Below, in pieces: positions 8,369 to 15,979 of a stretch of 64,000 nucleotides of DNA; positions within the stretch are counted from its first letter, which is position 1, and the number at the start of each line of letters is the position of its first letter. Source of the stretch: Flavobacterium cerinum (GTDB taxonomy: Bacteria; Bacteroidota; Bacteroidia; Flavobacteriales; Flavobacteriaceae); NCBI RefSeq assembly GCF_024496085.1, contig NZ_CP101751.1:2046001-2110000 (forward strand). Direction: 5' to 3'. The notes below the pieces were generated by a model. The model searched no databases. It saw only the letters and a list, made by a program, of their open reading frames with translations, and was not told where the DNA came from. Made by a program: the position numbers and the translations under genes.

Positions 8369-8416
8369 AAAATAATCTTAAACAAAAGTTAGGGCAAAGT
8401 TAAAAAAATATTACAC

Positions 8417-8439
8417 TTATTTAGACTTATTAAAAATAA
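8417..8439. promoter_or_regulatory. AT-rich 23-nt dyad operator (copy 2), Fur-like
   Basis: It starts TTATTTAGA and ends TAAAAATAA, with spacer CTTAT; the outer six bases on each side are perfectly complementary. It sits where the -33 element of the porin promoter would be and 49-71 bases upstream of the divergent HTTM gene, a position suited to a repressor controlling both. It matches copy 1 at 6856-6878. Confidence 0.5.
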
Positions 8440-8444
8440 ATATA

Positions 8445-8452
8445 TAGCTTTG
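8445..8452 (+). promoter_or_regulatory. -7 box of porin-imelysin operon
   Basis: TAGCTTTG matches TAnnTTTG exactly and lies 20 bases before the ATG at 8472, directly downstream of the Fur-like dyad. Confidence 0.55.
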
Positions 8453-8471
8453 CCCAAAATTTCAAAATTAT

Positions 8472-9830
8472 ATGAACCGAATATTACTATTATTACTCGC
8501 CGGATTATCGTATACTGGATATGCACAAACCGTTGATTCTACGAGTATTAAATTACTTAAAGAACAACTTAAAAAAGAACTTAAAGAGGAGTTGCGACAA
8601 GAAGTAAAAAATGATTTTGCGAACGACAATAAAAACCTTTTTAACTGGAGTAAATTTACTTTAAGCGGATACGGAGTAGTGAATTATTATAACTACCGTC
8701 GCTATGATACCGACCTTGGAATGAAAGATAAGTTTGATGCCGAACGTCTAAACTTATATTTGGGATACAATTTTAACGATTGGATCAGTTTTAAATCGGA
8801 AATTGAATTTGAACACGGTGGAACAGGTTCTACAGTAGAACTGGATACACAGGAAGAAGCAGGAGAATACGAACAGGAAATCGAAGCGGGTGGAGAAGTA
8901 AAAATCGAGCAGGTTCATGTGAATCTTGCAATTCGCCCGTACTTTAATGTACGTGTTGGTCGTATGAAAATCCACTTCGGATTGGCACAGGATTTAGATC
9001 GTCCGATCTCTTATTTTACAACGCACCGTCAGGAAATGGAAAACGAAATTCTACCGTTAGGTTGGTATGAAAACGGAGTACAGTTCCACGGAACTTTCTG
9101 GAAAAAAAGATTAAAATATGAAGTGTCGGTAACTAACGGTTTAGATGCTTCCGGATTTAGTTCAAGAGGATGGATCAAAGAAGGATACCAGACCCGTTTT
9201 GAAATGTCTGTTGGTGAAAGTTGGGCGCTTACTGCACGTCTGGATTATAAATTCGGAACGCATAAGAATACCTATTTCGGAGTTTCAGCCTATATCAATG
9301 ATGCTGCTGCCAATCGCCCTAAAAACGATATGAAAGAATCAGCTTATGTGACCATATTCGAAGGACACATTACCTATGATGAAGATTACCTGCGTTTCAA
9401 CTCTATTTTCTTATACGGTAACCTTGAAAATTCCAATATCGTTTCCCGTAGAAATGCCAGTTTATCCAATAATTTAGGAGTGAAAAGAACTCCGGTTGGT
9501 AAAAGTGTAGTCGGTTTTTCAGCAGAAGTAGGTTATGATATTCTTCACTTCTTTAATGCTAAAGCCAAACAAAGATTATATCCGTTTATGCGCTATGATT
9601 ACTACGATACCATGCATGAAGTGGAAGGAAATGTTGTGCGTAAGCCACGTTGGGAACGCAGTGCTATTATGGGGGGGGTTAACTGGTTTGTACATCCGCA
9701 GATTGTGTTAAAAGCACACTATCAGAACAGAAAATTAGGATCATACCAGTTTGATCCGGTAACCGCTCTGAATACAGGTGAAAGACAACAGGAGAATACT
9801 TTTTCAGCCGGAATCGGATTCTCGTTTTAA
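8472..9830 (+). CDS. Outer-membrane porin (OprO/OprP-like)
   Basis: A 452-residue protein with signal peptide (to residue 18, YAQ), a charged coiled-coil-like segment (about residues 25-50, KLLKEQLKKELKEELRQEV), then beta strands ending in the C-terminal Phe motif GIGFSF typical of trimeric porins. The opening pattern and the VRVGRMKIHFGLAQD strand match phosphate-selective-porin-like barrels of Bacteroidota. It is first of three collinear genes with imelysin and di-haem oxidoreductase. In that context it probably admits a small ligand or ion rather than phosphate. The promoter carries the Fur-like dyad. Confidence 0.8.
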   Translation: MNRILLLLLAGLSYTGYAQTVDSTSIKLLKEQLKKELKEELRQEVKNDFANDNKNLFNWSKFTLSGYGVVNYYNYRRYDTDLGMKDKFDAERLNLYLGYNFNDWISFKSEIEFEHGGTGSTVELDTQEEAGEYEQEIEAGGEVKIEQVHVNLAIRPYFNVRVGRMKIHFGLAQDLDRPISYFTTHRQEMENEILPLGWYENGVQFHGTFWKKRLKYEVSVTNGLDASGFSSRGWIKEGYQTRFEMSVGESWALTARLDYKFGTHKNTYFGVSAYINDAAANRPKNDMKESAYVTIFEGHITYDEDYLRFNSIFLYGNLENSNIVSRRNASLSNNLGVKRTPVGKSVVGFSAEVGYDILHFFNAKAKQRLYPFMRYDYYDTMHEVEGNVVRKPRWERSAIMGGVNWFVHPQIVLKAHYQNRKLGSYQFDPVTALNTGERQQENTFSAGIGFSF

Positions 9831-9861
9831 TTATAAATTACTAATTCAAATTATTTAATAA

Positions 9862-10956
9862 ATGAAAAGAAGAATTTTAAGCTTAGGATTTGTCGCAATG
9901 GCAATGGCATTGGTAAATTGTAGTAATAATGACGATACTAACTATGTAGATCCGAATGCATCACTTTTTACAGACGTAATCAGCAATGTGTCTTCTAATG
10001 TAGTAGTGGAAACCTATAAAACATTAAATCAGAAAGCTGGAGAGCTTAGAACTGCAATCAATACATTAGCAACAACACCAAATGAAGCGAACCTTACAGC
10101 GGCAAAACAAGCCTGGATGAATACCCGAAAACCATGGGAGCAATCAGAAGGATTTTTATACGGTCCGGTTGCTGATGATGCTTTAGGTAACGGTGGTTTG
10201 GATCCGGCTATGGATACCTGGCCGGTTGACGTGGAAGCGATGAATAATATTTTATCGAGTAGCCAACAAATTACGGCTAACCTTATTGCAGCGAACCCGG
10301 AAGCACGTGGTTTCCACTTAATCGAGTTCTTGTTATGGGGTGAAAACGGAACAAAAACGGCGTCTCAACTTACAGCTCGTGAATTACAATATCTAAAAGC
10401 GGCTGCTGAAGATTTACAAAATAATACACAGACATTGATCAATGGATGGAGTGTTTCTTCCGGAAATTATGTTGGGTTTTTCTTGACTGCCGGAAATTCA
10501 GGTAACGTAAAATATCCTTCACAAAAATCAGCTTTAGAAGAATTCGTTCACGGTATTATTACTATTGCTGATGAGGTTGCCAATACAAAAATCCAGGAAC
10601 CGTTAAACGGACCGAATGGAGAAGGTGTTTCACCACAGGCGGAAGAATCACGTTTCAGTAAAAACTCATTATTGGACTTTGCTGATAATATCCGTAGTGT
10701 TCAAAATATCTATTTGGGAGATTACGGTAGTGTAAACGGAAAAGGGTTAACAGATATCGTAGCGGCAAGAAATCCACAATTGGATACGGCTATCAAAGCT
10801 AAAATTTCTGAATCAATCGCTGCAATCGAAGCAGTACCGGTATCATTTACAGATGCAATCTATAACAACAGACCGGCTGTAGAAAATGCACAGCAAAAGG
10901 TAAACGAATTGTTTAGTATGCTACAAACACAATTGTTACCGTTAATTAACAATTAA
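9862..10956 (+). CDS. Imelysin-family lipoprotein (IrpA/EfeO-like)
   Basis: A 364-residue lipoprotein with lipobox Cys20 (LVNC), followed by the all-helical imelysin fold. The conserved GxHxxE motif is seen as GFHLIEFLLWG (His152, Glu155). Imelysin proteins are iron-regulated, periplasmic or surface iron-handling proteins related to the M75 and EfeO families; despite the name, peptidase activity is doubtful. It starts 31 bases after the porin stop. Pairing with a di-haem oxidoreductase is a recurrent arrangement, known for example in the PA4370-PA4373 region of Pseudomonas aeruginosa. Confidence 0.9.
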   Translation: MKRRILSLGFVAMAMALVNCSNNDDTNYVDPNASLFTDVISNVSSNVVVETYKTLNQKAGELRTAINTLATTPNEANLTAAKQAWMNTRKPWEQSEGFLYGPVADDALGNGGLDPAMDTWPVDVEAMNNILSSSQQITANLIAANPEARGFHLIEFLLWGENGTKTASQLTARELQYLKAAAEDLQNNTQTLINGWSVSSGNYVGFFLTAGNSGNVKYPSQKSALEEFVHGIITIADEVANTKIQEPLNGPNGEGVSPQAEESRFSKNSLLDFADNIRSVQNIYLGDYGSVNGKGLTDIVAARNPQLDTAIKAKISESIAAIEAVPVSFTDAIYNNRPAVENAQQKVNELFSMLQTQLLPLINN

Positions 10957-11002
10957 GAATAGTAATTGCCATAGTAACTATAAATTTTGACTATAATTTA
11001 GT

Positions 11003-11027
11003 TTCACAAAACGCGAAATTTTGTGAA
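11003..11027 (+). other. AT-rich hairpin between imelysin and di-haem genes
   Basis: A perfect 9-bp inverted repeat, TTCACAAAA/TTTTGTGAA, with a 7-nt loop (CGCGAAA). It lies 47 bases after the imelysin stop and is not followed by a long T run, so an mRNA processing/stability element or operator fits better than a strong terminator. Confidence 0.5.
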
Positions 11028-11048
11028 CCTTTATTATGATGTCTTCCT

Positions 11049-11082
11049 AATCCCTCACCTAATATAATTTAAGTGAGGGATT
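11049..11082 (+). promoter_or_regulatory. Hairpin masking the ribosome-binding region of the di-haem gene
   Basis: A perfect 10-bp stem, AATCCCTCAC/GTGAGGGATT, with a 14-nt AT-rich loop, ending in TTTT five bases before the ATG at 11088. The right arm contains GAGGGA, the only purine-rich tract before the start codon, so the folded form would hide it or terminate transcription. This suggests attenuation of the third gene relative to porin and imelysin. Confidence 0.5.
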
Positions 11083-11087
11083 TTCCA

Positions 11088-12488
11088 ATGAAAAATAACA
11101 TGATAAAAAAATACATAGCGCTTAGCTTGTTGGGAATGACTTTGCTTTCCTGTAGTAATAATGATGGTGATGCTGCCGAATATGAAAACATCCCGGATTT
11201 GAATGATCGGTTAATGGCCGGTGGAGAAACAACTGTTTTTCTGGCGACCAGTAATGCCTTCAGTACGCCGGCACCGAATCTGGATCCGCAGAGTCTGGGA
11301 TTGCATTTGTCGGGTGATGTACAATTTGAATCGATTTTTGTTACAGCTCCGGCCAACGTAAATTCCGGTTTAGGACCGATTTTTAATAATTCTTCCTGTA
11401 TTGCCTGCCATCCTAGAGACGGACGATCGGCGTTTCCATTGATCATTAATAATCGCAGCGGTTTATTAGTCAGAGCCAGTATACCGGGAACGGATGCACA
11501 TGGCGGACCATTGGCTGCGCCGGGATTCGGATTGCAGATTCAAAATCAGGCGTTGTTCGGATATACACCGGAAGCAGCTTATCAGGTAACTTTTGAAGAA
11601 CGTACGGAAACATTGGCTGACGGAACGGTTGTCACGCTTAAAAAACCAATTATTACACTTACAAATCCGTATACTCCGTTTCCGGCCGGTATGATGTTAT
11701 CACCTCGAATCGGAACTCCGGTTTTCGGATTGGGATTATTGGAAGCAATTCCGGAAGCGAATATTCTCGCACTTCAGGATGTTAACGATAATAACGGAGA
11801 CGGCATTTCCGGAAAAGCAAATTATGTATGGGATCCTGTTTTACAACAAACGGTTTTAGGACGTTTCGGATGGAAAGCCAATACCGGAACTATTTTGGTA
11901 CAATGTGCTGCCGCTTATGTAGAAGATATGGGAATCACCAATTATGTTTTTCCGAATGAAACCGGACATAATCAGTCGAACGGACAAGACGGTCTGAATG
12001 ATGATCCGGAGATTACAAATGATGTATTGGATCAGGTTGCCTTATATTGTAAGACACTCGCAGTACCGGCACCGAGAAATATTAGTAACCGACAAGTACG
12101 CGAGGGCGCCGGAATTTTTGAACGAATAGGATGTGCGCAATGCCACACTCCAAAACAAACTACCGGATTTAGCCCGATTGCAGCATTGTCTAATCAGACT
12201 ATTTTCCCGTATTCCGATTTATTACTTCATGATATGGGAGAAGGACTGGCTGATAACCGACCTGATTTTTTAGCAAGCGGAAGTGAATGGAAAACAAGAC
12301 CTTTGTGGGGGATCGGATTAACCGAACTGGTCAACGGACATACTTTTTTCCTGCATGACGGACGAGCACGTAATCTAACGGAAGCGATACTATGGCATGG
12401 CGGTGAAGGGCAAAAAGCAAAAGATCGCTTTAAACAACTTTCTACTTCAGAAAGAAATGCTTTGCTTGCATTTTTAAATTCCTTATAG
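11088..12488 (+). CDS. Di-haem oxidoreductase family lipoprotein (DHOR, DUF1111)
   Basis: A 466-residue c-type cytochrome of the di-haem oxidoredictase-like family, distantly MauG-like. Lipobox Cys22 (TLLSC) implies membrane anchoring. Two haem sites are visible: CIACH at residues 104-108 and CAQCH at 349-353. The middle of the protein has FGLGLLEAIPE and GRFGWKA, as in the family. It is third gene of the porin-imelysin operon and likely handles electrons for periplasmic iron chemistry. A GTG at 11073 is in frame but falls inside the hairpin; ATG 11088 or 11100 (both before the leader) are preferable. Confidence 0.88.
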   Translation: MKNNMIKKYIALSLLGMTLLSCSNNDGDAAEYENIPDLNDRLMAGGETTVFLATSNAFSTPAPNLDPQSLGLHLSGDVQFESIFVTAPANVNSGLGPIFNNSSCIACHPRDGRSAFPLIINNRSGLLVRASIPGTDAHGGPLAAPGFGLQIQNQALFGYTPEAAYQVTFEERTETLADGTVVTLKKPIITLTNPYTPFPAGMMLSPRIGTPVFGLGLLEAIPEANILALQDVNDNNGDGISGKANYVWDPVLQQTVLGRFGWKANTGTILVQCAAAYVEDMGITNYVFPNETGHNQSNGQDGLNDDPEITNDVLDQVALYCKTLAVPAPRNISNRQVREGAGIFERIGCAQCHTPKQTTGFSPIAALSNQTIFPYSDLLLHDMGEGLADNRPDFLASGSEWKTRPLWGIGLTELVNGHTFFLHDGRARNLTEAILWHGGEGQKAKDRFKQLSTSERNALLAFLNSL

Positions 12489-12541
12489 AACTATTATATC
12501 CGACGGGTTTTCAAAATTTGTCGGGTATGACCATAAAAAAA

Positions 12542-12570
12542 GCCGGTGTGAGAAGCACCGGCATTTCTTT
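12542..12570 (+). terminator. Intrinsic terminator after di-haem gene
   Basis: A 7-bp perfect stem, GCCGGTG/CACCGGC, with a 7-nt loop, preceded by an A run and followed by ATTTCTTTTTT. Confidence 0.85.
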
Positions 12571-12754
12571 TTTAACTAACCCTAACCAAATGAGAAATCA
12601 TTTATTACTCTGCAAATGTCCGACAATTTTTTAAGCTGTAGTGTTAACAGAATGTTATTTGTATGTTATTGATAATTAAAAAAATAGAATCCTGAGAATG
12701 TTTTAAGATTTTTCTTTCTGAACGGGTCGTTTTTGTATTTTCTATAATAAAAGA

Positions 12755-13495
12755 TTATTTTTTATCCTGCATCGCGAAGACTTTTTTCAACAAATCCGAA
12801 CTACGGGAATTCAAATTACCGCGGATGTCTTTTTCTTCTACCGAAATCATTTTAAATACACCTTCCATAGCTTCGTTAGTAACATAATCCGTTAAATCGG
12901 GATTCACTTTTTTCACCAACGGTATTCCGTTATATTTATTGATAATGCCACTCCAAACTTTATCCGCTCCGACTTTTTCAAACGAATTTTTAATCACCGG
13001 ATTAAATTTAGCATACAATGCAGTCGATGTTGACGTTTGAAGATAACTCGTTGCTGCGGTTTCATTACCCAAAAGAATGTTTTTGGCATCAGTAAAAGTC
13101 ATCCCTTTAATCGCATTTACAAAAATAGGTGTAGCTTCTTTTACTGCATCTTCTGCGGCACGGTTCATCATTTTTAAACCTTCATCTGCCAGACTTCCCA
13201 TTCCCATACTACGTAGGGTCTTGTCTACTTTCTGTAATTCTTCCGGCATCAAAATCTTAACCATTTCATTTTTATAGAAACCGTCTACCTGCGTCAGTTT
13301 TACAACTTGCTTCTCTATACCTTTATTTAAGGCCTCTTTTAAACCGGAAGCAATATCGGTTTGACTTAACAATCCGGAGTTTTGAGTTTTAGTTTTAGTA
13401 GTGCTTTGGATTTTGTCGGTCAACTTTTTTAAAAGCTGTGCATCGGCAGAATGGGATAAAGGTAAAAGGGCAAGGAGTAAAATTATTTTTTTCAT
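12755..13495 (-). CDS. DUF4197 domain-containing exported protein
   Basis: A 246-residue protein with signal peptide (to about residue 19, ADAQ). DUF4197 is recognised from the sequence LSQTDIASGLKEALNKGIEKQV through FTDAKNILLGNETAATSYLQTSTSTAL to KKVNPDLTDYVTNEAMEGVF. The family is widespread in Proteobacteria and Bacteroidota as a helical periplasmic protein of unknown function. It stands alone, convergent with the di-haem gene and divergent from catalase. The 266 bases downstream hold the terminator at 12542 and nothing else that I recognise. Confidence 0.85.
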   Translation of the reverse strand: MKKIILLLALLPLSHSADAQLLKKLTDKIQSTTKTKTQNSGLLSQTDIASGLKEALNKGIEKQVVKLTQVDGFYKNEMVKILMPEELQKVDKTLRSMGMGSLADEGLKMMNRAAEDAVKEATPIFVNAIKGMTFTDAKNILLGNETAATSYLQTSTSTALYAKFNPVIKNSFEKVGADKVWSGIINKYNGIPLVKKVNPDLTDYVTNEAMEGVFKMISVEEKDIRGNLNSRSSDLLKKVFAMQDKK

Positions 13496-13615
13496 AGTAA
13501 TTGTTATTTATAGTCAAAGGTAATCAAAGTTTATACCAAAATGTAATATAGTTTTTGGTTATCAAAAAATAAAAACAATCAATTTGAATTATATGTTTTG
13601 TGTGCTTTCATTCGA

Positions 13616-13666
13616 TAATTTTGAGTAAATTTAAAGTGAATAGGAGTTGATACTCAAAACTTTAAA
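13616..13666 (+). promoter_or_regulatory. Catalase promoter region with interleaved inverted repeats
   Basis: The -7 box TAATTTTG (13616-13623) fits the consensus; a TTTG at 13597-13600 is slightly too close for a standard -33. Two perfect 8-bp inverted repeats interleave: TTTTGAGT (13619-13626) with ACTCAAAA (13652-13659), and TTTAAAGT (13630-13637) with ACTTTAAA (13659-13666). They could be operator arms for an oxidative-stress regulator, which I cannot name. Confidence 0.45.
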
Positions 13667-13702
13667 CAACGAGCTATTTATTAATTCAAAAACAAAGTGA
13701 AA

Positions 13703-15190
13703 ATGAAAGCACACAACAAACTAACAACTGCCTCAGGAAAACCGTATGTGGAAAATGAAAATTCACAAACTGCGGGAGCCCGTGGTCCCATTTTACTTCA
13801 GGATTTTATATTGCATGAAAAAATGGCACACTTTAACCGGGAACGTATTCCGGAAAGAGTTGTGCATGCTAAAGGTTCCGGAGCTTACGGGACTTTTACG
13901 GTAACCCATGATATTACGCAGTATACCAAAGCAAAATTGTTTAATAAAATTGGAAAAGAAACCCGTGTTTTTCTTCGTTTTTCTACGGTTGGAGGAGAAA
14001 AAGGTTCGGCTGATTCGGAACGGGATCCGAGAGGTTTTGCTATTAAATTCTATACCGAAGACGGAAATTGGGATTTGGTAGGAAATAATACTCCGATTTT
14101 CTTTATTAAAGATCCTAAAAAATTCGGCGATTTTATCCATACACAAAAAAGAGACCCGCAAACCAATTTAAAATCACCGACAATGATGTGGGATTTTTGG
14201 TCGCTAAACCCGGAAAGCTTACATCAGGTACTAATATTGATGTCCGATCGCGGAACACCGAAAGGATATCGTTTTATGCACGGATTCGGAAGTCATACTT
14301 TTTCAATGATAAATGATAAAAACGAACGTTTTTATGTGAAATTCCATTTTAAATCGGCGCAGGGAATTAAAAACTTTACCGGACCGGAAGCGGATCATAT
14401 GCGTTCGCAAGATATGGATTATGCACAACGTGATTTGTTTGAAGCAATCGAAAACGGACATTATCCGAGATGGAATCTGAAAATTCAGGTGATGACGGAA
14501 GCAGAAGCGCAGACGTATCATATCAATCCGTTTGATCTTACGAAAGTATGGCCACATGGTGATTATCCGTTGATTGATGTTGGGGTATTGGAACTGAATC
14601 AAAATCCGGATAACTACTTTCAGGATGTAGAACAGGCCGCTTTTGCACCGGCACACGTTATAGACGGAATCGGATATTCTCCGGATAAGATGTTACAGGG
14701 ACGTCTATTGTCCTACCCGGATGCACATCGTTATCGCTTAGGAACCAATTATGAGCAGATTCCGGTGAACCGTTGCCCGTTTGCAGTAAACAACTACCAA
14801 CGCGACGGTATGATGCGAATTGATGGTAACGGAGGTAGTAATCCGAATTATTTCCCGAATAGTTTTGATTCTATTGAAGTTGATCAATCTTATAAAGAGC
14901 CGGCCTGGGATTTAGGAAATTCCGTAGCCGACTGGTACGATCGCAATGCGGAGGGAGAAAATGATCATTATTCTCAACCCGGTAAATTGTTCGCTATAAT
15001 GACACCGGAAGCACAACAAAATACAATCAATAATATTGTTGGTGCGATGAAGGGAATTGGCGGACCGAAAAAAATGGAAATTATCAACCGACAATTATGC
15101 CATTGGTTTAGAGCCGATCCGCGACTTGGAGCGGGAATTGCTAAAGGTCTGGGTGTGGAAGTGGATATGGAAAATATTCATAAAGCGTAA
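13703..15190 (+). CDS. katA: Monofunctional haem catalase
   Basis: A 495-residue small-subunit catalase that splits hydrogen peroxide into water and oxygen. Key segments are seen in order: distal His55 in ERVVHAKGSGAYG, FSTVGGEKGSADSERDPRGFA, the distal Asn in NNTPIFFIKDP, and the proximal haem Tyr in RLLSYPDAHRYRLG. Length fits clade 3. A GTG at 13697 is in frame, but the ATG at 13703 (MKAHNKLTTASG) matches the family start. No signal peptide is seen, so it is cytoplasmic. It is a single-gene unit with its own promoter and terminator. Confidence 0.97.
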   Translation: MKAHNKLTTASGKPYVENENSQTAGARGPILLQDFILHEKMAHFNRERIPERVVHAKGSGAYGTFTVTHDITQYTKAKLFNKIGKETRVFLRFSTVGGEKGSADSERDPRGFAIKFYTEDGNWDLVGNNTPIFFIKDPKKFGDFIHTQKRDPQTNLKSPTMMWDFWSLNPESLHQVLILMSDRGTPKGYRFMHGFGSHTFSMINDKNERFYVKFHFKSAQGIKNFTGPEADHMRSQDMDYAQRDLFEAIENGHYPRWNLKIQVMTEAEAQTYHINPFDLTKVWPHGDYPLIDVGVLELNQNPDNYFQDVEQAAFAPAHVIDGIGYSPDKMLQGRLLSYPDAHRYRLGTNYEQIPVNRCPFAVNNYQRDGMMRIDGNGGSNPNYFPNSFDSIEVDQSYKEPAWDLGNSVADWYDRNAEGENDHYSQPGKLFAIMTPEAQQNTINNIVGAMKGIGGPKKMEIINRQLCHWFRADPRLGAGIAKGLGVEVDMENIHKA

Positions 15191-15220
15191 ACCGAAAATA
15201 ATACACTAAATAAGTAAACG

Positions 15221-15247
15221 AAAAGGCTCCTGTTAAGGAGTCTTTTT
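15221..15247. terminator. Intrinsic terminator after catalase
   Basis: The stem AAAAGGCTCC/GGAGTCTTTT (one G-T pair) has a 6-nt loop and runs into a T tract. The A run on the left lets it also act for the convergent gene. Confidence 0.85.
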
Positions 15248-15269
15248 TATTTGAAACAAATAAGCATTG

Positions 15270-15770
15270 TTATTTATGCGGATAGGGTTGATGATCATAA
15301 CTGAGGCCGCGACTTAATTGCCATTCGCCGTTTTCAAGTAACCAGACATGTGTAAATTTTGCAATGCTGGTCGGATATTCCTTTTTGTTTTTACCGGTTT
15401 CATAAAAACGATGGCTTCCGGTTTGTATTGCGCCATATAAAACACCGTTTTGTTTTAAGGGATAAACTTGTAAACTTCCGCGAACTAATTCTCTGCGGGA
15501 TTTGTATTCCGATTGACAAAGGCCGTTTTTTATCCCGGAAATAAAATCCGCTTTTGATTTTGTAATACCACCCAGATCGTGATAAAATTCAAAATGAGTG
15601 CTGACAAGTTTCTCAAATTGACGAATGTCACAGGTATTAAAACCGACCGTAAACAGCAAACTGTCTTTCTCTTTTAAAGTTCGATGTAATTCGGATGTTG
15701 GTGCTTCCTGACTAAACATAGTGGTAGCGGAACTGAGAATGATCAATAATAATACAGGTAGTTTCATCAT
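15270..15770 (-). CDS. NTF2-like (DUF4440/SnoaL-type) exported protein
   Basis: A 166-residue protein with signal peptide (to about residue 20, MFSQ) and one NTF2-like fold: the helix with LFTVGFNTCDIRQFEKLVSTHFEFYHDLGG, then the closing strands FTHVWLLENGEWQLSRGLSYDHQPY. These small cone-shaped domains bind diverse ligands; no catalytic residues can be assigned here. It is convergent with catalase and divergent from icmF. Confidence 0.75.
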   Translation of the reverse strand: MMKLPVLLLIILSSATTMFSQEAPTSELHRTLKEKDSLLFTVGFNTCDIRQFEKLVSTHFEFYHDLGGITKSKADFISGIKNGLCQSEYKSRRELVRGSLQVYPLKQNGVLYGAIQTGSHRFYETGKNKKEYPTSIAKFTHVWLLENGEWQLSRGLSYDHQPYPHK

Positions 15771-15979
15771 TTTCTTTTATCAGTCCGATAAAGTGATCGT
15801 TTGTTACAGTTCATATGCCGCTGGTTTTTCAATTATAGTTGTAGTATAATTTAAAATCTCCCGTTTTTTATGTTATAAAAATAGGATAAAACCCTTTTGG
15901 AAGATCATCTATTAACAATCGAATCCTTTTTTAATCTTTCAGAATTCACTACATTGCGACCTCAAAATTCAGAATAAAA

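Noticed and set aside
15771..15979. Possible cobalamin riboswitch before icmF
   Set aside because: The 209-bp gap shows no recognisable B12-box or multi-helix fold, and the coding sequence follows an ordinary AT-rich leader.
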